Assembly: GCA_013364255.1 (NCBI GenBank)
Contig: CP054936.1
Location: forward strand, 5,114,853-5,178,852
Length of the DNA stretch: 64,000 nt
Source: Streptomyces seoulensis
GTDB lineage: Bacteria > Actinomycetota > Actinomycetes > Streptomycetales > Streptomycetaceae
Direction: 5' to 3'
The notes beneath the pieces were generated by a model, which saw only the letters and a program-made list of their open reading frames with translations, searched no databases and was not told where the DNA came from. Positions 50,787-59,188 of the stretch are shown one piece after another. Position 1 is the first letter of the stretch. Each line of letters begins with the position of its first letter. A program made the translations under genes and the position numbers.

Positions 50787-52205
50787 TTACGGGCGCCAGG
50801 CCGCCAGGATGCCCTCGTACAGCTCCTTGTCCGTCAGCTCGCGGGGGGTCGGGCCGGCGTGGAAGAAGGAGGTGTTCTCCGTCTTCAGCTTGCGGAGGTA
50901 GTCGAAGGCCTTGTTGTCGTGCTCGCCGAAGGCCACGAAGGAGAAGAAGACGGCGGGGTGGGACTTCGCCGCGTCGGTGAGGGCCTGGGTGGCGGGGGTC
51001 CTGGCGTCGGGGGCGCCGTCCGTCTGGAAGACCACCAGGGCGGGGTGCGCGGCGTGGTGCTCGTCGTGGTGGGCGAGGACCGCCTCGATCGCCGCGTGGT
51101 ACGTCGTACGGCCCATGTGGCCGAGGCTCGCGTGGACCTCGTCGATCCGGTTCTCGTGGTCGGCGAGGGTGAGGGTGGCGGTGCCGTCGACCTCGGTGGA
51201 GAAGAAGACGACGTGGACGGTGGCCTCGGGGTCCAGGTGGGCGGCGAGGGCGAGGGTCTGCTCGGCGAGGGACTGGGCGGAGCCGTCCTTGTAGTACGGG
51301 CGCATGGACGCCGAGCGGTCCAGGACAAGGTAGGTCCTGGCGCGGGCGCCGGTGAGGTCGTTCTTCTTGAGGGTGAGGGTGGCCGCCTTGTAGGCGGTGG
51401 TGAGGAGGGGGGCGCGGGACTTGACGCGGGTGAGGGGGGTTGCGGGTTTGGGGGTGGGGGTCGGCTCCGCCGGGGGGTGGTCGGCCTCGGCCTCGGCTTC
51501 GCCTTCGGCCGGGGAGTCGTTCCCACCCGCACCGCCCGTGCGGGGGGCGTTGTCGGGTGCGGGTGGCCCCTGTGGGGCGGCCTCGCCGTCGGCGGCCGCG
51601 GGTTCGGGGGTCGGCTCCGCCGGGGGGTGGGCGGTCTCGGCCTCGGCTTCGCCTTCGGCCGGGGAGTCGTTCCCACCCGCACCACCCGTGCGGGTTGCGT
51701 TGTCGGGTGCGGGTGGCCCCTGTGGGGCGATCTCGCCGTCGGCGGCCGCGGGTTCGGGGGTCGGCTCCGCTGCGGGCTGGCCGGCCTCGGTTCCCGGCTC
51801 GGGCTCCGAGGCGGGTTCCGGGGCGGCTTTCGGCTCCGGGGTGGGCTTCGAGGCGGCCGGTTCCGGGGTGGGGTCGGGTTCCGGGGTGGGGGCCGAGGGT
51901 GGGGTGGATTCTTCTTGGGGTGGGGTGGTGGGGTGGGGGAGGGTGATTTTGTTGAAGGCGGCTGCTACCAGCTCGTGTTCCTCGTCGCGTTCCTCGCGCG
52001 GGGCGGGGCGGGGCTCCGGGACCTGGGGAGCGGCCTGCGGGTCCGCGGCCGGCTCGGGGTCCGGGGACGGGGCCTGGGCCTCCGGCTGCTGCGCCGCGGC
52101 CGGAACCTGTTCCTGGGCCGGAACCTGTTCCGCACCCTCCGCCTCGGCCGTACGCCCCTTGCGGGACCGGCCGAACGCGTTCCGCAGGCGAGTGAGAATG
52201 CCCAT
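50787..52205 (-). CDS. VWA-domain protein with long repetitive linker
   Basis: The 472-residue protein has a short basic start (MGILTRLRNAFGRSRKG), a Pro/Glu/Ala-rich linker of about 240 residues, then a von Willebrand factor A domain at residues about 270-470 with a MIDAS-type metal site (VLDRSASMRPYYKDG, FFSTEVDGTATL, FQTDGAPDARTP). VWA proteins like this accompany TerD-type stress proteins in Streptomyces, none of which is visible here. The linker holds two 50-residue repeats coded by a 150-bp tandem duplication. ATG 52205 follows GAAGGG. Confidence 0.85.
   Translation of the reverse strand: MGILTRLRNAFGRSRKGRTAEAEGAEQVPAQEQVPAAAQQPEAQAPSPDPEPAADPQAAPQVPEPRPAPREERDEEHELVAAAFNKITLPHPTTPPQEESTPPSAPTPEPDPTPEPAASKPTPEPKAAPEPASEPEPGTEAGQPAAEPTPEPAAADGEIAPQGPPAPDNATRTGGAGGNDSPAEGEAEAETAHPPAEPTPEPAAADGEAAPQGPPAPDNAPRTGGAGGNDSPAEGEAEAEADHPPAEPTPTPKPATPLTRVKSRAPLLTTAYKAATLTLKKNDLTGARARTYLVLDRSASMRPYYKDGSAQSLAEQTLALAAHLDPEATVHVVFFSTEVDGTATLTLADHENRIDEVHASLGHMGRTTYHAAIEAVLAHHDEHHAAHPALVVFQTDGAPDARTPATQALTDAAKSHPAVFFSFVAFGEHDNKAFDYLRKLKTENTSFFHAGPTPRELTDKELYEGILAAWRP
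51461..51760 (-). repeat. 150-bp tandem duplication in the VWA-gene linker
   Basis: Copies at 51461-51610 and 51611-51760 are nearly identical; a third, partial copy starts at 51761. Each codes for about 50 residues of Pro/Glu/Ala-rich sequence including PQGPPAPDNA and GGAGGNDSPAEGEAEAE. Length is a multiple of three, so the frame is kept. Confidence 0.9.
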
Positions 52206-52313
52206 GTGCGCAACCCTTCGCGTGAGTTGTTCCCGTCGATCCCTGGCCAGGACGGACACGTAAGGTTAGCGGCCCCCGGCGGCGGACCCGACCCGGCGCG
52301 GCCCGTCCCCCGG

Positions 52314-53294
52314 TCAGCCCTGCGGGGCGTGCAGGGTCAGTTCGACCAGCAGGGCGCGGTGGTCGGAGCCGGACACCCTCAGGAAGCGGGCCTGGGCGGC
52401 GGTGAAGTGCCGGGTGACCAGCACGTGGTCGATCTGCGCGCCGAGCGCCGGGGCGGTGCGCGACGGCCAGCTCGGGGTGCGGTCCGCGCCGGCGAGGCGG
52501 GCCGCGTCGTACAGACCGGTGTCCAGGACGCGGCGGAACGCGGCGTGGTCCTGGGAGGCGTTGAAGTCGCCGGCCAGCACGGTCGGGACGCCCGGCTCGG
52601 CCGCCGCGAAGGCGCGCAGCCGGCCGAGTTCGCGGCGCCAGAGCGCGACCTGGCGCGGCAACGGCGGCATCGGATGCGCCAGTTGCAGCCGTACGGCATG
52701 ACCCCGTACGTCGGCCACCGCGCCCGGCATGCCCATCGTGCCGGCGACACCGGGCGTCCCCTTCAGCGGGTACTCGGCGAGGATCACCGACCCCTTCGAA
52801 CCGGCCGCCGCCACCGCCCGCCGGTAGGGGTAGTCGGCGCCCACCTCCCGCCGCAGCAGTTCCTGGCAGCCGTACGCGCACTCCTGGACGAAGACGAGGT
52901 CCGGCCGCTCCCGGCGGATCACCGCCACCAGCGCCGGTGCGCCGCGCCCGAACTCGACGTTGGCGGTGAGCACCCGGACCTCGGCGACGATCACGCCCGC
53001 CGGCCGCGGGTCCTTGCCGTACGGCTCGATGTACCAGGCCAGCAGGCCGAGCACCGCCACGCCCCACACCGCGCCGAACCACCAGCGGCCCAGCAGGGCG
53101 AGGGCCAGGCCGAGGCCGGTGGGGACGAGCAGCCACGGCAGGAAGGCGAGCAGTTGCGGCACGGGCGTGACGCCGTCGCTGTCGGCGAGCCGGCAGCCGA
53201 CGACCACGCTCACCGCGGCGAACAGCAGCCCCGCGCACCAGGACCTGAAGCGCCGGCCGCGCCGGTGCGTCTCGGGAGAGGAGGCCGCCGTCAC
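52314..53294 (-). CDS. Membrane-anchored endonuclease/exonuclease/phosphatase protein
   Basis: The 326-residue protein has three N-terminal membrane helices (about residues 18-85) and an extracytoplasmic EEP domain. Catalytic elements are VRVLTANVEFGRGAP (Asn), DLVFVQEC (Glu), VLAGDFNASQDHAAF (Asp-x-Asn) and SGSDHRALLVEL (Asp-His). The fold is shared by DNase I and sphingomyelinases, so the substrate could be nucleic acid or phospholipid. The start ATG? is read as GTG/ATG at 53294; the upstream gap holds no other signal. Confidence 0.85.
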   Translation of the reverse strand: MTAASSPETHRRGRRFRSWCAGLLFAAVSVVVGCRLADSDGVTPVPQLLAFLPWLLVPTGLGLALALLGRWWFGAVWGVAVLGLLAWYIEPYGKDPRPAGVIVAEVRVLTANVEFGRGAPALVAVIRRERPDLVFVQECAYGCQELLRREVGADYPYRRAVAAAGSKGSVILAEYPLKGTPGVAGTMGMPGAVADVRGHAVRLQLAHPMPPLPRQVALWRRELGRLRAFAAAEPGVPTVLAGDFNASQDHAAFRRVLDTGLYDAARLAGADRTPSWPSRTAPALGAQIDHVLVTRHFTAAQARFLRVSGSDHRALLVELTLHAPQG

Positions 53295-53381
53295 GGGGCC
53301 CGAGCCTACGGGGGGCGTCCGGCGGGAGCCAGGAGCCTCCCGGAGGTCCGGGGACGAGGAGGGAGGCCGGTCGGCGCGGGA

Positions 53382-54371
53382 TCAGGCGCGGACGCGCGGT
53401 GGTTGCGGGGCCTGGGGCGGGGTGGGGGCGTCCGGCGGCACGGGTTCCGCGCGCCTGCGCCGGCCGAGGCGGAGCGGCAGGCGCAGAAGCGGCCGGGAGC
53501 GGGGCCGCGGGCCGCGGGCGCGGACCGTGCGGCGGCTGAGCCAGGTCAGCGCCGCCACGGTCAGGCCCAGGGCCACCAGCAGCCAGGACGTGGCGCGCAG
53601 GGTGGCCGTGAGGGCGTCGTAGACGGCGCCGGCGGCCGGCTGGGAGACCTCGTCGGGCAGGTCGGCCAGGGTCAGGCTGCGGCCCACGGCGAGGGCGAGG
53701 GCGAGCAGCGCGCCGCCGAGGGCGGTGCCCAGCGCGGTCGCGGTGAGCGCGCGGCGGCGGTGCACGGCCAGCGCGATGCCGGCGACGGCGAACGCGACGG
53801 CCGAGACGGGGAGCCAGAAGCCGGCGACTTCGAGCACGTCGAACCCCTTCCGCAGGCGGCCCACCTGCTGGGCCGGGAGCAGGGCGACCTCGGTGTGTTC
53901 CACCGGGATGCGGGTGGCGAGCGGCACGTGGTCCTCGGCGAGCCGGGCCTTCACCTGGGCGGTGACGGGCGCGAGATCGACGGTGACCGGCCGGTCGTGG
54001 GCGTCGCGCTCGTCGCGCAGGGCGCGCAGCAGGGCGTCGTGGGCGACCCGGTTGCCCTCGTCCCAGGCGGTGCGGAAGGCGGCGGTCTGGGTGAAGGAGC
54101 GGACCGCGTCGTGCACGAACGGGGCGACCGTGCCGCGCAGCACCCGGGCGTCCATCTCGTGGCCGATCTCGTGCGTGATGCCGTCCCCGACCGTCTGCGC
54201 GATCGCGTCCCGTACGTCCGGGTCGGCGGCGAGCGGCGCCATGGTGGTGACGTAGCGGCCGGTGTCGGCGAGGCCGTACGCCGCCCACGCCGCCAGCGCG
54301 CCGAACGGCACCAGCAGGCACGAGAGGGTGATCAGCACGGCCGCCAGGCCGCTGCGCAGGCGTCGGGACAC
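53382..54371 (-). CDS. Membrane protein of unknown function
   Basis: The roughly 329-residue protein has one N-terminal helix (LAAVLITLSCLLVPFGALAA), an extracytoplasmic helical region with VTTMAPLAADPDVRDAIAQT, and further C-terminal helices (FWLPVSAVAFAVAGIALAV, ALGGALLALALAVG, LLVALGLTVAALTW), ending in a basic Pro-rich tail. I do not recognise a named family. The start is uncertain: GTG 54371 has GGGAGG directly against it, and the frame remains open upstream into the neighbour's coding sequence. Confidence 0.65.
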   Translation of the reverse strand: MSRRLRSGLAAVLITLSCLLVPFGALAAWAAYGLADTGRYVTTMAPLAADPDVRDAIAQTVGDGITHEIGHEMDARVLRGTVAPFVHDAVRSFTQTAAFRTAWDEGNRVAHDALLRALRDERDAHDRPVTVDLAPVTAQVKARLAEDHVPLATRIPVEHTEVALLPAQQVGRLRKGFDVLEVAGFWLPVSAVAFAVAGIALAVHRRRALTATALGTALGGALLALALAVGRSLTLADLPDEVSQPAAGAVYDALTATLRATSWLLVALGLTVAALTWLSRRTVRARGPRPRSRPLLRLPLRLGRRRRAEPVPPDAPTPPQAPQPPRVRA

Positions 54372-54465
54372 CCTCCCAGCGAAGGCCGCCGACGGCGGGC
54401 GCGCGAGCCGGGAGGGGCGATCGGGTGAGTGCGGAGCGTGCCGCGGGGCGGCCCGGCGGCCGGGG

Positions 54466-54948
54466 TCAGTTGATGCGGTGGCCCTCCGCGTCCTCGTGCG
54501 TGTAGGTCCAGTAGAAGACCAGCAGGCCAATGATCGCGCCGATCCCGGCGGAGACGCCGACCAGCCAGCGGGCGTCGAAGTGGCCGGTCTGGCCGACGAG
54601 GAAGCCGAAGGCCGCGCCGGAGAACAGGAACCACGCGAAGGCGTGCCACTCGCGCGGCAGGCGGGGGGCCAGATACAGCACGGCCGCCATGACGACCGTG
54701 AACACGATCACGGTCACGAAGCCGAGCACCAGGTTCCCCGCGGTGATCGGTCCGCCGTGCCGCGCGTTGGCGGCGGCCCAGTAGCCGTAGACGAGGCCGA
54801 TGGCGAGCGGTACCGCCCAGCGTCCGACGGTGTGCGCGCGGTCGCTGAAGAGGTTGAGGGACCGGCGCTGCCAGCTGCCGGTCCCGGTGCCGGCGCGGCC
54901 GGTGGTGCGGCCGGTGGTGCGGCCGGACACGGGTGCCGAGTGAGCCAT
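54466..54948 (-). CDS. Four-helix membrane protein of unknown function
   Basis: The 160-residue protein has a Gly/Thr/Arg-rich N-terminus, then four hydrophobic helices (WAVPLAIGLVYGYWAAANA, NLVLGFVTVIVFTVVMAAVL, AFAWFLFSGAAFGFLVG, LVGVSAGIGAIIGLLVFYW) and a short acidic tail EDAEGHRIN. ATG 54948 follows GAGAGAGGAAC. No family is recognised. It lies upstream of, and probably in one transcript with, the membrane protein at 53382. Confidence 0.75.
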   Translation of the reverse strand: MAHSAPVSGRTTGRTTGRAGTGTGSWQRRSLNLFSDRAHTVGRWAVPLAIGLVYGYWAAANARHGGPITAGNLVLGFVTVIVFTVVMAAVLYLAPRLPREWHAFAWFLFSGAAFGFLVGQTGHFDARWLVGVSAGIGAIIGLLVFYWTYTHEDAEGHRIN

Positions 54949-55154
54949 GGGAGGTTCCTCTCTCTCGCCGCCCCCGCCTACCAGGGCACACCGGGGACGG
55001 GGCCCCGGCAACTCGGCGGGCGGGCGCGGCGCGCGGGGCCGTCGCGCGCGGGGTCTTCGGCGGTCGCGTTCCCGGTCCGCCGCCCGGCGGGGCGGTCACA
55101 GCGGTTACGGTGCTGACGTACGCGACCGACGGTGCACACCGACGCGGGGGGACC

Positions 55155-56609
55155 ATGCCAGGAACCGTGCTGCTGCTCGCGGCCTCGCCCGTGGGCAAGG
55201 GGCGTCTGGTGGACGCCGCCTCCGTGCTCCCGGTGCTGGCCGCCGTGGAGCCCGCCGTGCTGTCGGGCGCGCCGACCGCGAGCGTCGTGGAACTCGCCGA
55301 CCCGCTGGAGCCGCAGGCCGTGCTGACCCGGCTGCGCGCCGCGGCGGCCTCGCCCGGCCCGCTGACCGTGTACGTCGCCGGTCAGCTCCAGCTCGACCGC
55401 AAGCAGCGCCTGCCCCATCTGGCGCTCGCCCGCACCACCGCCGCGACGGTCCGCTACACCGCCCTGCCCTGGCACTGGCTGCGCGAGGAACTCCGGCTGC
55501 GGGCGGAGGGCACGACGACGGTCGTGGCCGATCTGCGCGCGGACGCGGAGAGCTGGCGGCAGGTGTGCGAGCGGCCGCTGGACGCGGGGGCGCACGTCGC
55601 CCTGTACGGGCGGGTCGCGCCGCCGCCGGTACGGCGCAGGGTGGCGGCGCCGGCGTACATGAAGGCGGTGGCGACGATCCTGCGCAGCGGGCACCGGCCG
55701 CCGCCGGACCAGCTGCACGAGCAGGCGTTGATGCGGCTGGCCGGCGAGGAGGGCGAGGAGAGCGGCCCGGGCCTCGTCCTCACACCCCACCGCCCGATAC
55801 CGGGACATGCGGCGCCTGGGGTGGTGTACGGCCAGGTGACGGTGGCGGCGGGGGCCGCGCCCGTGCCGGAGACGGCGAGAGGGCCGGAGACCGTGCCGGT
55901 GTCGGGGGCTGTGCCCGTGCCGGATGCGGGGATGGGGTCGGTGCCGGGGCCTGCGCCGGGTGCGGGGCCGGGGAGCGTGCCGGTGCCAGGCGCGAGGAGT
56001 GGTTCGGTGCTGGTGGCGGAGGCCGCGAGCGGTCACCCCACGGTGCCGGGGCAGGCACCGGGTGCGCCGGGCACCGCTACCAGCACCAGCACCAGCACCG
56101 ACACCAGTACCGGCACCAGCATCGGTACCGGCACCAACACCAGCACCGATACCGGTGTCGCGATCGTCGCGCAGCGGGCCCCGGGCGGTGATCCGCACGC
56201 CTCGATCGCCGCGTTCGTGGAGGCGGGGCGGCACGGGGACGCCGACACGCTCGCCGCGCGCTGGGAGCAGGCCGCCGTACGGACGCACGGCGCAGCCTCG
56301 GAGGACGCGCTGCACTGGAGCGAGGTCCGCGCGGACCTGGCGATGTTCGCGGGCGACGCCGCCGGCAGCTGCCGGGGCTGGCTGACCGTCGCCGCCACCC
56401 GTCTGGCCATGGGCCAGCCCGCCGACGCCCCGGCGGTCGAGGCCGCCGTGGACCGGGCGCACCACCAGTGGGGAACGCTCCGCGACCCGGCCCGGGCTCG
56501 CGAACTCGGCGCGGTGCTCGCGGAGTTGCGCGGCCGGGTGCCGGGCCGGCGGCGCGGTGCGCTGGACCACGTGCGGCGCCAGCTGCGGCAGCTCCAGACG
56601 CAGGGGTGA
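55155..56609 (+). CDS. Unknown protein with low-complexity centre
   Basis: The 484-residue protein has an N-terminal domain (residues about 1-200) with alternating strands and helices (GTVLLLAASPVGKGRLVDAA, PLTVYVAGQLQLDRKQRLPH), resembling effector-associated or caspase-like folds but without a visible catalytic pair. A 130-residue Gly/Ala/Pro/Val and Thr/Ser/Gly low-complexity centre follows, then a helical C-terminus (GRHGDADTLAARWEQAAVRT) that could be a TPR-like repeat. Hexanucleotide runs of ACCAGC/ACCGGC mark the centre (56081-56155). No function is proposed. Confidence 0.65.
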   Translation: MPGTVLLLAASPVGKGRLVDAASVLPVLAAVEPAVLSGAPTASVVELADPLEPQAVLTRLRAAAASPGPLTVYVAGQLQLDRKQRLPHLALARTTAATVRYTALPWHWLREELRLRAEGTTTVVADLRADAESWRQVCERPLDAGAHVALYGRVAPPPVRRRVAAPAYMKAVATILRSGHRPPPDQLHEQALMRLAGEEGEESGPGLVLTPHRPIPGHAAPGVVYGQVTVAAGAAPVPETARGPETVPVSGAVPVPDAGMGSVPGPAPGAGPGSVPVPGARSGSVLVAEAASGHPTVPGQAPGAPGTATSTSTSTDTSTGTSIGTGTNTSTDTGVAIVAQRAPGGDPHASIAAFVEAGRHGDADTLAARWEQAAVRTHGAASEDALHWSEVRADLAMFAGDAAGSCRGWLTVAATRLAMGQPADAPAVEAAVDRAHHQWGTLRDPARARELGAVLAELRGRVPGRRRGALDHVRRQLRQLQTQG

Positions 56610-56672
56610 GAGCGGGCGAGTTATGAGCTGCGGCTGAGGTTCCGCGCGGTCCGGCGTTCCTAGGATCGGGGC

Positions 56673-56957
56673 ATGGACATAGTGACGTACGGCGCCGCGG
56701 CCCTGCTCCTGCTGGCCGGGCTCGCCAGTCTGGCGGGGAGCCGGCTGGCCCGGAACGACCGCCGCCTGGCGCGCATCGAGCACCGGCTCGACCTGATCCT
56801 CGACCACCTCGACCCGCGCCACCAGGACTCCCGGCTGGACGAGGTGGCCGGCCTCGCCCGGGCCGGCCGGAAGATCGAGGCGATCAAGGCGTACCGCGAG
56901 GTCACGGGCGCCGGCCTCAAGGAGGCCAAGGACGCCGTGGACCGCCTCACCGCCTGA
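56673..56957 (+). CDS. Membrane-anchored ribosomal L7/L12 C-terminal-like protein
   Basis: The 94-residue protein has one N-terminal membrane helix (ALLLLAGLASLAGSRLA), a short coiled coil (RRLARIEHRLDLILDHL), and a C-terminal segment KIEAIKAYREVTGAGLKEAK resembling the C-terminal domain of ribosomal protein L7/L12, which binds translation factors. It is not the ribosomal stalk protein itself. The family is found in actinobacteria without a known role. Confidence 0.8.
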   Translation: MDIVTYGAAALLLLAGLASLAGSRLARNDRRLARIEHRLDLILDHLDPRHQDSRLDEVAGLARAGRKIEAIKAYREVTGAGLKEAKDAVDRLTA

Positions 56958-57004
56958 CGACCGGCCCGCAGGAACCCGCAGGAACCCGCAGGGCCCCGCC
57001 GGGT

Positions 57005-57790
57005 TCACGCCTGGGCGCGGGCCTTCTGGCGGGCGTCGGTCAGGCGCCGCACGCCGAGCGTGACCGCTTGGGTGGTGGCGTCCGGCGGCAGCGCGCCGAG
57101 CGCCCCGTCGCTGACGACGATCGCGTCGTCGCCGACGCGCACCGCGACGACGTCCAGGGTGAGCGTGCCGGCGTCCCCGTCCTCGTCCGTCTCGCCGGTG
57201 AAGGTGATCCGCAGGCCCTGACGGGCGTCCCCGACCGCGGGCAGCGCCAGGTCGCTCACCCGTACGTCCTGCGTGCCCGACGCGGTCGTCTCGGCCGTGA
57301 ACTGGGCGCAGCTGCGCGGCAGCGTGCGCAGCCAGGCCAGGGAGCGGTCCACGTCCGCCGCGTGCAGCGAGAGCACCTGGTAGCGCAACTGGGCCTGGTC
57401 GTCGGCGTCGTCGTAGGCGACCACCGCACGGGTCCCGGTGGGGGTGCCGAGCGGCTCGTCGGCGTAGAGGGAGTCCATCAGGCGCGCGCAGCCCGCGATG
57501 TCGGTCTGCGCCTTGAGCACCCCGTCCCGCCAGGTGGCGGCCCCGTCGGTGGGCGCCCAGGGCGCCCCCAGGTCGGTCTCGGTGAGCAGCGCGGCCTGCG
57601 CCTGCGCGGCGGTGAGCATGGCGGCGCCGGTGGGCGAGGCGGGCGCGGCCGGCCGGCTGGGCGCCGCCTCGGTGGCGGCCGCGCCGGCGTCCCGGCCGCC
57701 GCCGGCCGTGCAGGCGGTCGCGGTCAGCAGGGCGGCCGCGCAGCACACGGCGGCGGGCAGGACACGGGCGGCGGCCGGGGAACGGGGCAT
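57005..57790 (-). CDS. Lipoprotein of unknown function
   Basis: The 261-residue protein has a type II signal peptide (LPAAVCCAAALLTATAC) whose final Cys is the lipidation site. The mature part has a Pro/Ala/Gly linker, then a mixed alpha/beta domain from about residue 60 (MLTAAQAQAALLTETDLGAP, GVLKAQTDIAGCARLMDSLY), similar in design to sensor-like lipoproteins (PknH-like extracellular domains). Cys residues in the domain could form a disulfide. Function unknown. Confidence 0.75.
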   Translation of the reverse strand: MPRSPAAARVLPAAVCCAAALLTATACTAGGGRDAGAAATEAAPSRPAAPASPTGAAMLTAAQAQAALLTETDLGAPWAPTDGAATWRDGVLKAQTDIAGCARLMDSLYADEPLGTPTGTRAVVAYDDADDQAQLRYQVLSLHAADVDRSLAWLRTLPRSCAQFTAETTASGTQDVRVSDLALPAVGDARQGLRITFTGETDEDGDAGTLTLDVVAVRVGDDAIVVSDGALGALPPDATTQAVTLGVRRLTDARQKARAQA

Positions 57791-57962
57791 GGCGGTTGCC
57801 TCCAGACGAACGGGACGACCTGGACTGCGCGTCCCTCCCACGGCACCACCGAGCCGCCGACCCCACCAGCGAGCCGGTCCGTCCGGGTGAGCCACCCGGG
57901 CCGCGTCCGGGCCGCGGGAGCTCTAGGGTCGGTACGACGCACCGTTTCCGAGGAGCCCCGCT

Positions 57963-58919
57963 GTGACCGGTCTGCCCACCCCTGTGATCATCGACTGCGA
58001 CACCGGCGTCGACGACGCGCTCGCCCTGCTGTTCGCCGTACGCCACCCGGGCCTGGAGCTACGCGCGGTCACCTGTGTGGCCGGGAACGCGGACGTGGAC
58101 CAGGTGGTGCGCAACACGCTCACCGTCCTGGAGCAGGCGGGCGCGCCCGAGGTGCCGGTCGCGCGGGGCGCCGAGCGGCCGCTGCTCGAACCCGTGCGCA
58201 CCGCCCACCACGTGCACGGCCGGGACGGGATGGGCGACCTCGGGCTGCCCGCGCCGGGCCGGCGGCCCGCCGACGTGGACGCGGTGACGCTGCTGCGCCG
58301 GGAGATCCTGGCCGCGCCCCGCCCGGTCACCCTGATCCCGACCGCGCCCCTGACCAACATCGCCCTGCTGCTGCGCACCCACCCGGAGGTGACGCGCAAC
58401 ATCGAGCGGATCGTGTTCATGGGCGGCGCGGTGGCCACCGGGAACGCCACGGCGGTGGCCGAGTTCAACGTGTGGCACGACCCGGAGGCGGCGGCGATCC
58501 TGCTCACCGCGGGGGTGCCGATCACGATGTACGGCCTGGACGTGTTCCAGCGGGTGATCGTCCCCGCGGACGACGTACGGCGGCTGCGGGCGAGCGGCGA
58601 GCCGGGCGCGGTCCTGGCCGGCCGGCTGCTGGCCCACCGCGACCCGGTCACCGGCGAGGAGGACCCGCCGGGCGGCCTCGGCGACGCGGGCGCGGTCTGC
58701 GCGGTCGCCGACCCGGCCGGGCTGACCACGGAGCTGCTGCCGGTCGAGGTGAACCTCGCGCCAGGACCGGCGCGCGGCCAGACGGTGGTCGACCGCCGCC
58801 CGCGCCCCGGCGAGGCCGAACTGCACGGCGAGGCCCGCGAACAGCCCCTGGTGGACGTGGCGCTGGACGTCGACGTGGAGCGGTACGTGAAGCTGTACCT
58901 GGCCACCGTCGAGCGCTGA
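57963..58919 (+). CDS. Inosine/uridine-preferring nucleoside hydrolase family protein
   Basis: The 318-residue enzyme has the N-terminal calcium-binding aspartate cluster in PVIIDCDTGVDDALALLF (DxDxGxDDA), and later IVFMGGAVATGNATAVAEFN and NVWHDPEAAAILL. Nucleoside hydrolases cleave the N-glycosidic bond of ribonucleosides in salvage. The start GTG at 57963 follows GAGGAGCCCC. The gene is followed by a GC-rich repeat spacer and an alpha-glucosidase. Confidence 0.92.
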   Translation: MTGLPTPVIIDCDTGVDDALALLFAVRHPGLELRAVTCVAGNADVDQVVRNTLTVLEQAGAPEVPVARGAERPLLEPVRTAHHVHGRDGMGDLGLPAPGRRPADVDAVTLLRREILAAPRPVTLIPTAPLTNIALLLRTHPEVTRNIERIVFMGGAVATGNATAVAEFNVWHDPEAAAILLTAGVPITMYGLDVFQRVIVPADDVRRLRASGEPGAVLAGRLLAHRDPVTGEEDPPGGLGDAGAVCAVADPAGLTTELLPVEVNLAPGPARGQTVVDRRPRPGEAELHGEAREQPLVDVALDVDVERYVKLYLATVER

Positions 58920-59188
58920 CGCCCCGCGCCCCGCACCCCTGCCGGGCCGCCCCGCGCCCCGCACCCCTGCCGGGCTGCCCCGCGCCCGGCGGCCCCGCGC
59001 GCGCCGTCCCGCTGCGCCCGGCGGCGTACGCCCTCGTGCGGCCCGTGCTCCCCGACCCCGCGCTGTACGCCCCTCGGTCCCTCTTCGGCGTGGTTCGCGT
59101 GCGCGGGGAGTTGGACAGGGTTCTCTTTGTTGCCCCGTCCCGCCCGCGCCGAAGCCGCGTCGAGGAGCCGTACCGAAGAGGAGACCGC

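Noticed and set aside
49912..54321. Very long leftward frame across metG, the VWA gene and the EEP gene
   Set aside because: It conflicts with three well-supported genes in another frame and its product is low-complexity Arg/Pro/Gly.
58920..59188. Small gene in the GC-rich repeat spacer before the alpha-glucosidase
   Set aside because: Open frames there are only repeat sequence (CCCCGCGCCCCGCACCCC words) with no ribosome site or conserved residues.
57068..59188. Long upstream extension of the alpha-glucosidase frame
   Set aside because: It overlaps a lipoprotein and a nucleoside hydrolase gene; GTG 59189 has a good ribosome site and starts the GH13 domain correctly.
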